A stretch of 64,000 nt of DNA, taken from assembly GCA_963675235.2 (NCBI GenBank), contig CAXXFU010000002.1:372001-436000 (forward strand), written 5' to 3'. The translations under genes were made by a program, and so were the position numbers. The DNA is from JAHJQZ01 sp963675235. Lineage in GTDB: Bacteria; Pseudomonadota; Alphaproteobacteria; Rhizobiales; Devosiaceae. The notes beneath the pieces were generated by a model. The model saw only the letters and a program-made list of their open reading frames with translations. It did no database searches and was not told where the DNA came from. The first letter of the stretch is position 1; each line of letters opens with the position of its first letter. Positions 32,745-38,242 of this stretch are shown here, one piece after another.

Positions 32745-32980
32745 TCATGTTCGTGATCGCACGCCTTGTGCTTCGCTATATTGCCGGTGCTCTCATCGCC
32801 AAAGGACTCCTCGACGCAACGACCGCAGTCGAGCTTGCCCAGGATCCGGACCTGATCGATTTGCTGGCGACGGCGCTTGCATCTCTTGTCACGTCGGTGC
32901 CGCTTTGGATCGGCACGCTGGCCGGCATTGCAACCGAATGGTGGTACAAGGCCGCCAAGCGCCTTGGGTGGGCAACCTGA
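32741..32980 (+). CDS. Holin-like small membrane protein (Pam3-gp28-like)
   Basis: A 79-residue protein with two hydrophobic helices: FVIARLVLRYIAGALIA near the N-terminus and ATALASLVTSVPLWIGTLAG in the middle, and a basic C-terminus (KAAKRLGWAT). Size, topology and place right after the lysozyme fit a class II-type holin that forms the lesion for endolysin release. ATG 32741 overlaps the endolysin stop. Confidence 0.72.
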   Translation: MIMFVIARLVLRYIAGALIAKGLLDATTAVELAQDPDLIDLLATALASLVTSVPLWIGTLAGIATEWWYKAAKRLGWAT

Positions 32981-33426
32981 TGGGCGGGATCGCCGCGGCG
33001 CTGGTTGCCGCCTTGCCACAGCTTTTGCCGGTTCTGCTCGGTGGCATGTGGCCGGATCTGGTCAAGCTGTTCGGCAAATACAACGACGGCCAGATCAGCG
33101 AGGCCACGCTGCGCGCCGAGGTCGAAAAGCTGGCCATCAGCAAAAGCGCCGAAATCGACGTTGCGCATCTCGATGCAATGTCGCGCGGCTTTTCCGCCTT
33201 CATGAATGCGGCGCCGCGCAGCAAGTGGCTGCAATTGGGCTGGGTGGTTGTCGTGTTCTCGCAGCTTTTCGTGCTCGTCTGGTATCAGTGGGTCGTTCCC
33301 TGGGGCGATCTGGTTGGCTGGTGGGACGTTTATCCGTCGCCGGGTGGAACCATCGAATGGGCCTATGCGTTGTTGTCGGCGCTGTTCCTCGGCTCGCCAC
33401 TCGTCTTTTCGAGGAGAATAAAGTGA
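32980..33426 (+). CDS. Lysis-module membrane protein, holin-like
   Basis: A 148-residue protein with a hydrophobic N-terminus (MGGIAAALVAALPQLLPVLL), an amphipathic helical middle (EATLRAEVEKLAISKSAEI) and two further TM segments (LQLGWVVVVFSQLFVLVWYQ and EWAYALLSALFLGSPLVF). This 3-TM pattern is found in phage holins of the 3TM class. It overlaps both neighbours by 1 to 4 bp and may be an antiholin or second holin. Confidence 0.65.
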   Translation: MGGIAAALVAALPQLLPVLLGGMWPDLVKLFGKYNDGQISEATLRAEVEKLAISKSAEIDVAHLDAMSRGFSAFMNAAPRSKWLQLGWVVVVFSQLFVLVWYQWVVPWGDLVGWWDVYPSPGGTIEWAYALLSALFLGSPLVFSRRIK

Positions 33427-33773
33427 CCGGACCCATAACTTTCGAAGCCGTCGGCTACCTGATCGGCATGATCGTGGCAATGCTGAGTGTCGGCGGCTGG
33501 GTTCTCAATCTGATCGGCAAGCGAGACAAGCGCATTGCCGATATGGAGAAAAGCCTCGAAGGCCAGGTGCGGGCAAACGAAAAATCCTTGAGCGAACACA
33601 AACTGTTTGCCGCCGAGCACTATGCCACCAAAGACGGGCTCAACGCCGGCCTGCGTGAAATGCAGGCAGCCATCAACGGTCGGTTCGATCGCGTCGAGGC
33701 GACGCTCGACAGGTTGATGCTGCGTTCCAGCAACAACGCTCGCTTACGAACGCCGCCCGATCGCGCAAGCTGA
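33423..33773 (+). CDS. Small membrane-anchored coiled-coil protein (spanin-like candidate)
   Basis: A 116-residue protein from GTG 33423. One N-terminal TM (AVGYLIGMIVAMLSVGGWV) is followed by a basic turn (GKRDKRI) and a long coiled coil (ADMEKSLEGQVRANEKSLSE). An inner-membrane spanin has this layout, with the coil in the periplasm. The last 15 residues (NNARLRTPPDRAS) lose the coiled-coil pattern, while a different frame continues with coil-like sequence to a stop at 33850; see the next entry. Confidence 0.6.
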   Translation: MTGPITFEAVGYLIGMIVAMLSVGGWVLNLIGKRDKRIADMEKSLEGQVRANEKSLSEHKLFAAEHYATKDGLNAGLREMQAAINGRFDRVEATLDRLMLRSSNNARLRTPPDRAS

Positions 33774-33850
33774 TCGATGCCGTCGGCGAACTCAACCAAA
33801 AGGTGTCCGGACTTGCCGCGCTGAGCGACAGGCGCCTCAACACGCAATAG
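33659..33850 (+). other. Open alternate frame continuing the coiled-coil: possible frameshift or overlapping spanin
   Basis: In the frame ending TAG at 33850, translation gives a protein-like tail (RSLTNAARSRKLIDAVGELN, then KVSGLAALSDRRLNTQ) with coiled-coil spacing. It has no ATG, GTG or TTG start, so it is not a free gene. It most likely represents the original C-terminus of the preceding gene, separated by a 1-base indel near 33720-33740, or by recoding. An outer-membrane spanin with a lipobox is not seen. Confidence 0.35.
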
Positions 33851-33859
33851 GAGAACAAA

Positions 33860-34192
33860 ATGGCTGCGACAGTCACCGTTTCGCTGCGCAAGATCAACAA
33901 TCGCGGGCTTGGCGGCCTGGTTGCCGCCGTGCTCGAGGACGTGCCGGAGCAGGCTGGCGAGGACATGGGCAGCCTTGCCACCGAACAGGTCAGCTCGTTT
34001 GCCGTACCTGCCGACGCCGGTAGTCCAAGCCGCTATTACTGGCAGATCGCCGTCTATGGTGGTGCTGTGCGCTATGCCTTTGCGGCGTCAAGCCCGACGC
34101 TGGCCGGCAATGCCGGCGAATTGATGCTCGAGGGCATGTATTATTTCTCTGCGACTGCCGGCATGAAGTTCTTTGCCATCGACGTGACCTGA
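33860..34192 (+). CDS. Last late-operon protein, unrecognised
   Basis: A 110-residue protein with a strong AGGAG ribosome site. It reads TVTVSLRKINNRGLGGLVAA, QVSSFAVPADAGSPSRYYWQ and a final hydrophobic segment (MYYFSATAGMKFFAIDVT). No TM helix of full length and no known motif are present. It sits between lysis genes and the operon terminator, where lysogenic-conversion or lysis accessory genes often lie. Confidence 0.55.
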   Translation: MAATVTVSLRKINNRGLGGLVAAVLEDVPEQAGEDMGSLATEQVSSFAVPADAGSPSRYYWQIAVYGGAVRYAFAASSPTLAGNAGELMLEGMYYFSATAGMKFFAIDVT

Positions 34193-34268
34193 TCCCGCGA
34201 CTACGCCCCGACATTTGTCATCGCCGGGAACGGCGTTGCCAGTCCGGCGGAAAACAGAAACATGGTGC

Positions 34269-34309
34269 GGCCGTTGCAGCGCAAGCGCTTGCGGCGGCCG
34301 AGTTTTTTT
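34269..34309 (+). terminator. Strong intrinsic terminator of the late operon
   Basis: GGCCG-TTGCAGCGC and GCGCTTGCGG-CGGCC pair into a long stem with an AA loop, one bulge and two G-T pairs, then GAG and seven T's. It lies 77 bp after the last late gene and 9 bp before the end of the convergent minus-strand cluster, separating the two transcription units. Confidence 0.85.
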
Positions 34310-34317
34310 GGGTTTCC

Positions 34318-34557
34318 TCAGTTGGGCTCTGGTGGCAGCGCCTTCACAAGGCCAAGTTCATAAAGTTGCCGCCAAATGCGCCGTGTTCCGGCATCGGACC
34401 CGATGCCAGTATAGACGCGCAATTCCTTTACAGTCGGAAGTCGTGGCGCCACGGATTTGAAGTGCGATAGCATGCGCGCCTGGTTCCGGTTCAGCCCATC
34501 CCGATCGAGGTGACGGACGACCTTCAAGCGCTTCCCGAGATGCACAACATCGCCCAT
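34318..34557 (-). CDS. Small winged-helix-like protein, phage accessory
   Basis: A 79-residue basic protein. NQARMLSHFKSVAPRLPTVK and GSDAGTRRIWRQLYELGLVK have the helix-turn-helix/wing rhythm of a small winged helix. The AGGAGG ribosome site 10 bp before ATG 34557 fixes the start. It is the last gene of a five- to six-gene minus-strand cluster. Function unknown. Confidence 0.6.
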   Translation of the reverse strand: MGDVVHLGKRLKVVRHLDRDGLNRNQARMLSHFKSVAPRLPTVKELRVYTGIGSDAGTRRIWRQLYELGLVKALPPEPN

Positions 34558-34571
34558 CGTCCGGGCCTCCT

Positions 34572-34844
34572 TTACTGGACTTGCGTCAGCGACGCGACGC
34601 ATTCGCCGAAATACTCGATCGCAGCGCGCGCCATGTTTTCAAAGTCATCGACAATGTAAGCAGGAACATCGCCGCGATCTGCCGACGCTCGGATATCTGC
34701 CCATGCCGCTTGCCCTGTCGCACCTGGGTGACGTTTCATGTGACAGCCGATCTCAATAAGCCGCGTTGCAAGTTCAGCCTGATCGACCTCCGCGACCATG
34801 CTGGCGAGCTTTCGTTTGGTTGCTTCCTGTCGTTCTGTCGCCAT
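34572..34844 (-). CDS. Small helical phage accessory protein
   Basis: A 90-residue, all-helical acidic protein (TKRKLASMVAEVDQAELATR, then DIRASADRGDVPAYIVDDFE). ATG 34844 is preferred because an AGGAG site precedes it. No family recognised. It is joined to neighbours by the repeated linker described for this cluster. Confidence 0.55.
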   Translation of the reverse strand: MATERQEATKRKLASMVAEVDQAELATRLIEIGCHMKRHPGATGQAAWADIRASADRGDVPAYIVDDFENMARAAIEYFGECVASLTQVQ

Positions 34845-34864
34845 CGCTATGCTCCTGTCTGGAC

Positions 34865-35128
34865 TCACCAAAGGTCTTCGGAAAAAAGATCTGGCGGCCA
34901 CTTTGGTTTCTCGATCTGGCCGGCCTTGATCGCTAGTTGTACCGCTGTCTGCCGGTCAACGAACCGCCCCTCGCTTGTGAGAAAGCCTTGCGCACTCGGT
35001 CCCGGCGCAATGGCATCGAGCCCGGCCTCATCAATTGCCCGCAGCACGTTATGATGGCGTGCGGGGCGCGGCAGACTCCAGGTCGCGCCATAGGCGTGAA
35101 CGGCGGCGGCAACAATCTTCTCGGTCAA
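34865..35128 (-). CDS. Small phage accessory protein, unrecognised
   Basis: An 87-residue protein beginning at TTG 35128 (rev: TTGACCGAG) after a GGAG site. It reads MTEKIVAAAVHAYGATWSLP and RHHNVLRAIDEAGLDAIAPG, then a segment resembling an ordinary alpha/beta fold (GFLTSEGRFVDRQTAVQLAI) and a Trp-containing end. No motif assigned. Confidence 0.6.
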   Translation of the reverse strand: MTEKIVAAAVHAYGATWSLPRPARHHNVLRAIDEAGLDAIAPGPSAQGFLTSEGRFVDRQTAVQLAIKAGQIEKPKWPPDLFSEDLW

Positions 35129-35139
35129 AACCCGCGCTC

Positions 35140-35343
35140 CTATCTGGACTTCGCTTCGCGAATGATCGTCATCGCATAATCACCGACTGTGCCGTTGTAG
35201 GTTCCAAAGACGTTGCGCTGATGCAGCCTGTCCCAAATCAAGCGAGCTAGACCCTCATCGTCGCGCGAACGGCAGTATGCGGCCATTGTCGGAAACGCTT
35301 CTTTTCGCTCTCTTTGTGTTTCAAATTCGTCGCCCCATGCCAT
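35140..35343 (-). CDS. Small phage accessory protein, unrecognised
   Basis: A 67-residue protein (MAWGDEFETQRERKEAFPTM, LARLIWDRLHQRNVFGTYNG). ATG 35343 has AGGAG eight bases upstream. The last codons (KSR then TAG) lie inside the repeated linker that also holds the next gene's ribosome site, so translation is coupled through this linker. Function unknown. Confidence 0.6.
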   Translation of the reverse strand: MAWGDEFETQRERKEAFPTMAAYCRSRDDEGLARLIWDRLHQRNVFGTYNGTVGDYAMTIIREAKSR

Positions 35344-35354
35344 CGCTCGCACTC

Positions 35355-35552
35355 CTATCTGGACTTTGGAAAGTCATCGGGCACTGGCCACCATCCGACC
35401 GGAAACTCGGCCAGGATGCGGTCGCCATCAATTTCCGATCCGTAACCGGTATCCCAACCGCCGTCACTCCATCGGACAAGTGACGGTCCGATGCCGTCGT
35501 CTTTCACAAGAATGTATCTTCCGTCCTTCGGCGCTTCACTCATTGGACGCAT
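35355..35552 (-). CDS. Small phage protein of the MSEAPKDG type
   Basis: A 65-residue protein starting MRPMSEAPKDGRYILVKDDG and containing SLVRWSDGGWDTGYGSEIDG and GWWPVPDD. Proteins with this opening and a W-x-P ending are common in alphaproteobacterial phages and genomic islands, but no function is established. ATG 35552 follows an AGGAG site. Confidence 0.65.
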   Translation of the reverse strand: MRPMSEAPKDGRYILVKDDGIGPSLVRWSDGGWDTGYGSEIDGDRILAEFPVGWWPVPDDFPKSR

Positions 35553-35573
35553 ATTGGCGCTCCTGTTCGGAAT

Positions 35574-35993
35574 TCATTTCGCCTTGCGCGCCCGATAGGT
35601 GCGCATGTTCTTTGCCAGACGCCAGCGGGCCATTGCCGCCATGACTTCCGACGTGTCGCCGCCCGGCGCGATCTTTTGTAGGTCGCCATTGACGATCACC
35701 GTCACATCGCGCGCCGCCATCTCGCCAAGCAGCCATGCCGCGTCATTCTCTGAGACGCCAAGGCATTGCGGCGCATGAAAAACAACCGTATCGCCGGCCA
35801 TGACGGCCCGGATCAGATCATTGCGGCCAACCAGCTTGTTGCGCGGCCTGGTCGTGGTCCGGCCCGTGAGCTTGTCCGACCAGATCGTGCCGGGTGAATC
35901 GACCTCGGCGCCGAGCGCAACAAGCGTCTCGATCTGCGCCTTGCGGGCCGGTCTGCCGGCACCTTCCAGAATGTATCCCCAAACGATGGCCAT
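35574..35993 (-). CDS. Resolvase-like fold protein without catalytic Ser or DNA-binding domain
   Basis: The 139-residue product follows the serine-recombinase N-terminal fold: GYILEGAGRPARKAQIETLV, then LGAEVDSPGTIWSDKLTGRT, RAVMAGDTVVFHAPQCLGVS and a LLGEMAARDVTVIVNGDL strand. Where recombinases have Ser in A-R-V-S-T-x-x-Q, this reads L-E-G-A-G-R-P-A-R-K-A-Q, and the later Arg of R-L-x-R is absent. There is no C-terminal HTH. It is therefore unlikely to be a recombinase and may be a regulatory or nucleotide-binding relative. The start abuts a large palindrome with no room for a ribosome site. Confidence 0.6.
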   Translation of the reverse strand: MAIVWGYILEGAGRPARKAQIETLVALGAEVDSPGTIWSDKLTGRTTTRPRNKLVGRNDLIRAVMAGDTVVFHAPQCLGVSENDAAWLLGEMAARDVTVIVNGDLQKIAPGGDTSEVMAAMARWRLAKNMRTYRARKAK

Positions 35994-36047
35994 GTTTAAA
36001 TCTACGCTGACTCTTGCATTCGTGCAAATCTACTCGTATATTTAAAC
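35994..36047. promoter_or_regulatory. 54-bp nested palindrome in divergent promoter
   Basis: Outer arms GTTTAAAT (35994-36001) and ATTTAAAC (36040-36047) and inner arms TTGCA (36014-36018) and TGCAA (36023-36027) share the same centre at 36020.5; TACG/CGTA at intermediate positions also match. About 18 of 25 positions per half are symmetric. It fills the space between two divergent genes and probably binds a dimeric or tetrameric regulator. Confidence 0.6.
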
Positions 36048-36068
36048 GGAAGCAAGACGGAGGTTGAT

Positions 36069-36272
36069 ATGGCCACGGATTACGTTTTGGCAACGACGCA
36101 CAAGCTCAATGACGGGCGCGAGGCCACCAGCTACTTCATGCGCCAAACGATCTTTCAGGAGTTCACGTCTCGTCTCGATGAGGCAATGAAGTTTGCGACA
36201 CCGGGTGGCGCACGACTGGCTATCAAGCGCTATGGTCTTGATCGCGTGCGGCCGCTCAAAGTCCGTTCCTAA
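36069..36272 (+). CDS. Small basic phage accessory protein
   Basis: A 67-residue protein, ATDYVLATTHKLNDGREATS then FQEFTSRLDEAMKFATPGGA and a basic end (IKRYGLDRVRPLKVRS). A GGAGG site lies 8 bp upstream. No family recognised. It is the first plus-strand gene beyond the nested palindrome. Confidence 0.55.
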   Translation: MATDYVLATTHKLNDGREATSYFMRQTIFQEFTSRLDEAMKFATPGGARLAIKRYGLDRVRPLKVRS

Positions 36273-36292
36273 AAACCCCGGAGACCAGACCA

Positions 36293-36832
36293 TTGACGGC
36301 TGACGACATCATTGAAGGCTTGATCAGCGTCTCCCAGGACAAGATCTGGGTGAAGGAATTGCCGCTGTTTGCGGGCGGCCGACGTATTGATTTTTGGACG
36401 CTCGAGCCTTCATTTTCGAAGGGATACCGGGCTACCTCCTACGAGGTGAAAATCAGCCGAGGCGACTTCAAACGCGACAGCGACGAAAAGCAGGCTGGTG
36501 CGCTATCCTATAGCGATCGGTTTTTCTATGTCACGCCACCAGCTTTACTGAAGCGCGACGAGGTGCCGGATTGGGCCGGGCTCATGGAGTGGGACGGCAA
36601 GAATTTTTCTGTTCGGAAGCGTGCTCCAAAACGGAAAAAGCATGAGCCGAATTGGGAGTTCGTCGTTTCCGCTCTGCGGGGCTCTGCTCAATTTGGTCGC
36701 GATGCTGGTCTGACACTTGCCGAAAACGCCTATCTCAAACACCGGCTGGCAATGATCGAACGGGCGCAGAAGGCCAAGCAAGAACGAGATATGGACAGGT
36801 GGTTGCGCCAGCACGCGCGCGCCGCCGAATGA
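36293..36832 (+). CDS. MmcB-like PD-(D/E)XK nuclease-fold protein
   Basis: A 179-residue protein from TTG 36293 (GGAG upstream). GGRRIDFWTLEPSF and YRATSYEVKISRGDFKRDSD give the R-x-D, then E-x-K of a PD-(D/E)XK fold, and ALSYSDRFFYVTPPALL matches the next strand of MmcB/DUF-type repair nucleases found in alphaproteobacteria. The C-terminus is a Lys/Arg-rich helix (IERAQKAKQERDMDRWLRQH). It may act in phage DNA repair or inhibit host systems. Confidence 0.7.
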   Translation: MTADDIIEGLISVSQDKIWVKELPLFAGGRRIDFWTLEPSFSKGYRATSYEVKISRGDFKRDSDEKQAGALSYSDRFFYVTPPALLKRDEVPDWAGLMEWDGKNFSVRKRAPKRKKHEPNWEFVVSALRGSAQFGRDAGLTLAENAYLKHRLAMIERAQKAKQERDMDRWLRQHARAAE

Positions 36833-36857
36833 TTTTCCGAGAAACCCCGAGGGCGTC

Positions 36858-37190
36858 ATGACCCGCACAAAGGACTATCTCGCATCTGAACTTCGCGCCG
36901 TCGCTGCAAAGGCAAGCCCGAGCAATGCTGCGCGGTATGAAGCACTTGCGCGCCGCGCTGAAACCGGAGAGTTCGACGACTTCAGCACGGCTCATGTTTG
37001 TGGGCCAACTGCCCTCTACAATGAGTTGATGCAGGCCGGTTTGACCAAGTTCGCCCGCCGGGTCGCAGACGGAGAGTTCGACGCCTCGAAAGAGGAAAGC
37101 GAAGAATGGGCAAGATCACAAACCGATCCTGAAGTTGTTGGCCTTATGGATGCTATGGGCATCGGGCCGGATCGCTCCAAAGATAACTGA
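36858..37190 (+). CDS. Small helical phage accessory protein
   Basis: A 110-residue helical acidic protein (YLASELRAVAAKASPSNAAR, RRAETGEFDDFSTAHVCGPT, FDASKEESEEWARSQTDPEV). A CGAGGG site precedes the ATG. No recognised domain. Tight spacing with the MmcB-like gene suggests an operon. Confidence 0.55.
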   Translation: MTRTKDYLASELRAVAAKASPSNAARYEALARRAETGEFDDFSTAHVCGPTALYNELMQAGLTKFARRVADGEFDASKEESEEWARSQTDPEVVGLMDAMGIGPDRSKDN

Positions 37191-37208
37191 GCCGTGTGAG
37201 GTTGACGC

Positions 37209-37466
37209 ATGCTGCCGCTCCGCATTTCGAACGCAACGCGAGTTCTTGCCCAAGCGCGGCCCGGATACCACGTGCTGGCTATCCGCGACGCACCCGTCGA
37301 TGTTGCTATCGAAGGTGGTGTGCAACAGGCGAATGGCATGACCAGCTTGTGGGAACCTACGCCGGCCGAGCTGAAAATGCTCAACGCTGGCGGATCAATT
37401 CAACTGACCATTCTCGGCACCGTGCACCCACCCGTTTTGATGGCGGTTCAGCCGGCGCCGAAGTAA
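37209..37466 (+). CDS. Small beta-rich phage accessory protein
   Basis: An 85-residue protein (LPLRISNATRVLAQARPGYH, LAIRDAPVDVAIEGGVQQAN, IQLTILGTVHPPVLMAVQPA). It looks compact and beta-rich and has a GAGG site upstream. Similar short proteins occur at the ends of prophages, but I cannot name one. It is the last plus-strand prophage gene seen. Confidence 0.55.
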   Translation: MLPLRISNATRVLAQARPGYHVLAIRDAPVDVAIEGGVQQANGMTSLWEPTPAELKMLNAGGSIQLTILGTVHPPVLMAVQPAPK

Positions 37467-37480
37467 TTCCGTAAAACCGC

Positions 37481-37891
37481 CTAGTAGCTCTCGCGCCGCA
37501 GGCAATCGCTGAGTGCCGCGGCGTCAATGTCACATTCCCATATCGTCGCGCCGATGTGCTGGGTGCTGAAGACCTCGCGGGCGGCAAGAGAGTGTGCCAG
37601 GCAGCCGCTGTCGTTGCTTCGGCAAACCAGCACCAGGCCGGGCCTCAGGCCCGTCCGTGTGGCGTATGACAGGGCTTGCCCGATACCCTCGCGCCATTTT
37701 TCCGACCAGTCGATCTCGATCGCGTGCGTCGAGGATATGCAGTCAGCGCGCCCCATGGCGCCGAGCCGAACCTCCTGATCCATGCCGGCACAGAGCCGTG
37801 CCTGCACCTCGGCCTCACGTGGGCCGCGCGCTGCGGCATCGGGGCAGAGCCAGAGTGTGTGTGCGATGGCGAAGGCGCAAAGGAACGACAT
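37481..37891 (-). CDS. Exported protein with a PD-(D/E)XK-like motif
   Basis: A 136-residue protein from ATG 37891. The N-terminus is a signal peptide (MSFLCAFAIAHTLWLC, A-A-A-R-G near residue 20). The mature part contains GRADCISSTHAIEIDWSEKW followed by REGIGQALSYATRTGLRPGL and a VLVCR strand. This D..H-x-x-E-x-D..K..Q order is what PD-(D/E)XK nucleases show. Six cysteines suggest disulfides in the periplasm. It faces the last prophage gene convergently. Whether it is phage cargo or a chromosomal gene is unclear. Confidence 0.65.
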   Translation of the reverse strand: MSFLCAFAIAHTLWLCPDAAARGPREAEVQARLCAGMDQEVRLGAMGRADCISSTHAIEIDWSEKWREGIGQALSYATRTGLRPGLVLVCRSNDSGCLAHSLAAREVFSTQHIGATIWECDIDAAALSDCLRRESY

Positions 37892-38028
37892 TGGCGGAAC
37901 AAACGATGAAGGTCTTGTACGGGTTTTGTACGGGAAAAGCGCCGTGTTCACGATAGGTACATGCACGATCAAAGCAAGAAAGCGCGCGGTCGCATTTGCG
38001 GCAAATGTCAAAAGCTGCCAAAAATCCC

Positions 38029-38056
38029 TTGCAAGTCCGTGCCTTTGGCTGATAAC
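38029..38056 (+). promoter_or_regulatory. Putative tRNA-Ser promoter
   Basis: TTGCAA (38029-38034), a 16-bp spacer and GATAAC (38051-38056) would start transcription just before the tRNA. Upstream, 37892-38028 holds only two TTGTACGGG copies and a short frame with no supported gene. Confidence 0.45.
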
Positions 38057-38065
38057 CACGCCCCC

Positions 38066-38156
38066 GGAGAGGTGGCCGAGTGGTCGAAGGCACGCCCCTG
38101 CTAAGGGCGCATACGTCAAAAGCGTATCGAGGGTTCGAATCCCTTCCTCTCCGCCA
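38066..38156 (+). tRNA. tRNA-Ser(GCU)
   Basis: A 91-nt sequence folds as a class II tRNA: acceptor GGAGAGG pairing with CCTCTCC, a D-arm with GGCCGAG-TGG, an anticodon arm GCCC-CTGCTAA-GGGC with GCT at positions 34-36, a long variable arm GCATACG/CGTAT-C, a T-arm GAGGGTTCGAATCCC, then discriminator G and encoded CCA. The integrative island to the right uses its 3' end as attachment site and restores it. Confidence 0.97.
38137..38156 (+). repeat. attL core, GAATCCCTTCCTCTCCGCCA
   Basis: These 20 bp, the T-arm end to CCA of the tRNA, recur exactly at 59375-59394; the flanking bases differ on both sides. Just inside, CGCCCAAAAAAACTAGG (38160-38176) is inverted relative to a similar 17-mer at 59349-59365, and ACTGGTACACA (38220-38230) with a second GGTACACA (38236-38243) matches 59305-59315. 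These are candidate integrase arm sites. Confidence 0.88.
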
Positions 38157-38242
38157 GAACGCCCAAAAAAACTAGGAATTCTGCCAATCCCAAGGGATTA
38201 AGGGCTTTGCAACCGCTCAACTGGTACACAGGAGCGGTACAC

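Larger units (their letters stand above)
34567..35574. repeat. Five copies of an intergenic linker, consensus AAGTCCAGATAGGAG (minus strand)
   Basis: On the plus strand the copies are at 34567-34582, 34852-34865, 35137-35151, 35352-35366 (CTCCTATCTGGACTT in the last two) and a weaker one at 35560-35574. Each lies between two genes and contains the downstream gene's ribosome site; in two copies it also supplies the upstream TAG stop. The linker is in different frames relative to the proteins, so DNA rather than protein sequence is conserved. Confidence 0.65.
260..37466. mobile_element. Prophage, siphovirus-like mosaic; left boundary not seen
   Basis: The gene order is immunity, replication, antitermination, packaging, head, tail, lysis, accessory genes, all in the arrangement of a lambda-like temperate siphophage. 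Packaging genes are lambda-type while the major capsid protein is Mu gpT-like, so the genome is mosaic. Every structural class needed for a particle is represented, and no large gene is visibly broken. No integrase or transposase belonging to this prophage lies in the window. The small membrane gene at the left edge may still be phage, so the true left end is probably outside. The right end is placed loosely between the last small phage gene and tRNA-Ser. Confidence 0.85.

Noticed and set aside
36270..36870. Similar AACCCCG(A/G)G sequences before two accessory genes
   Set aside because: Only a short match around ribosome sites; does not reach the conservation seen in the minus-strand linker set.
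37910..37935. Direct repeat TTGTACGGG-TTTTGTACGGG
   Set aside because: Only two copies, no matching sites elsewhere near, and no clear partner; too little for an operator or recombination call.
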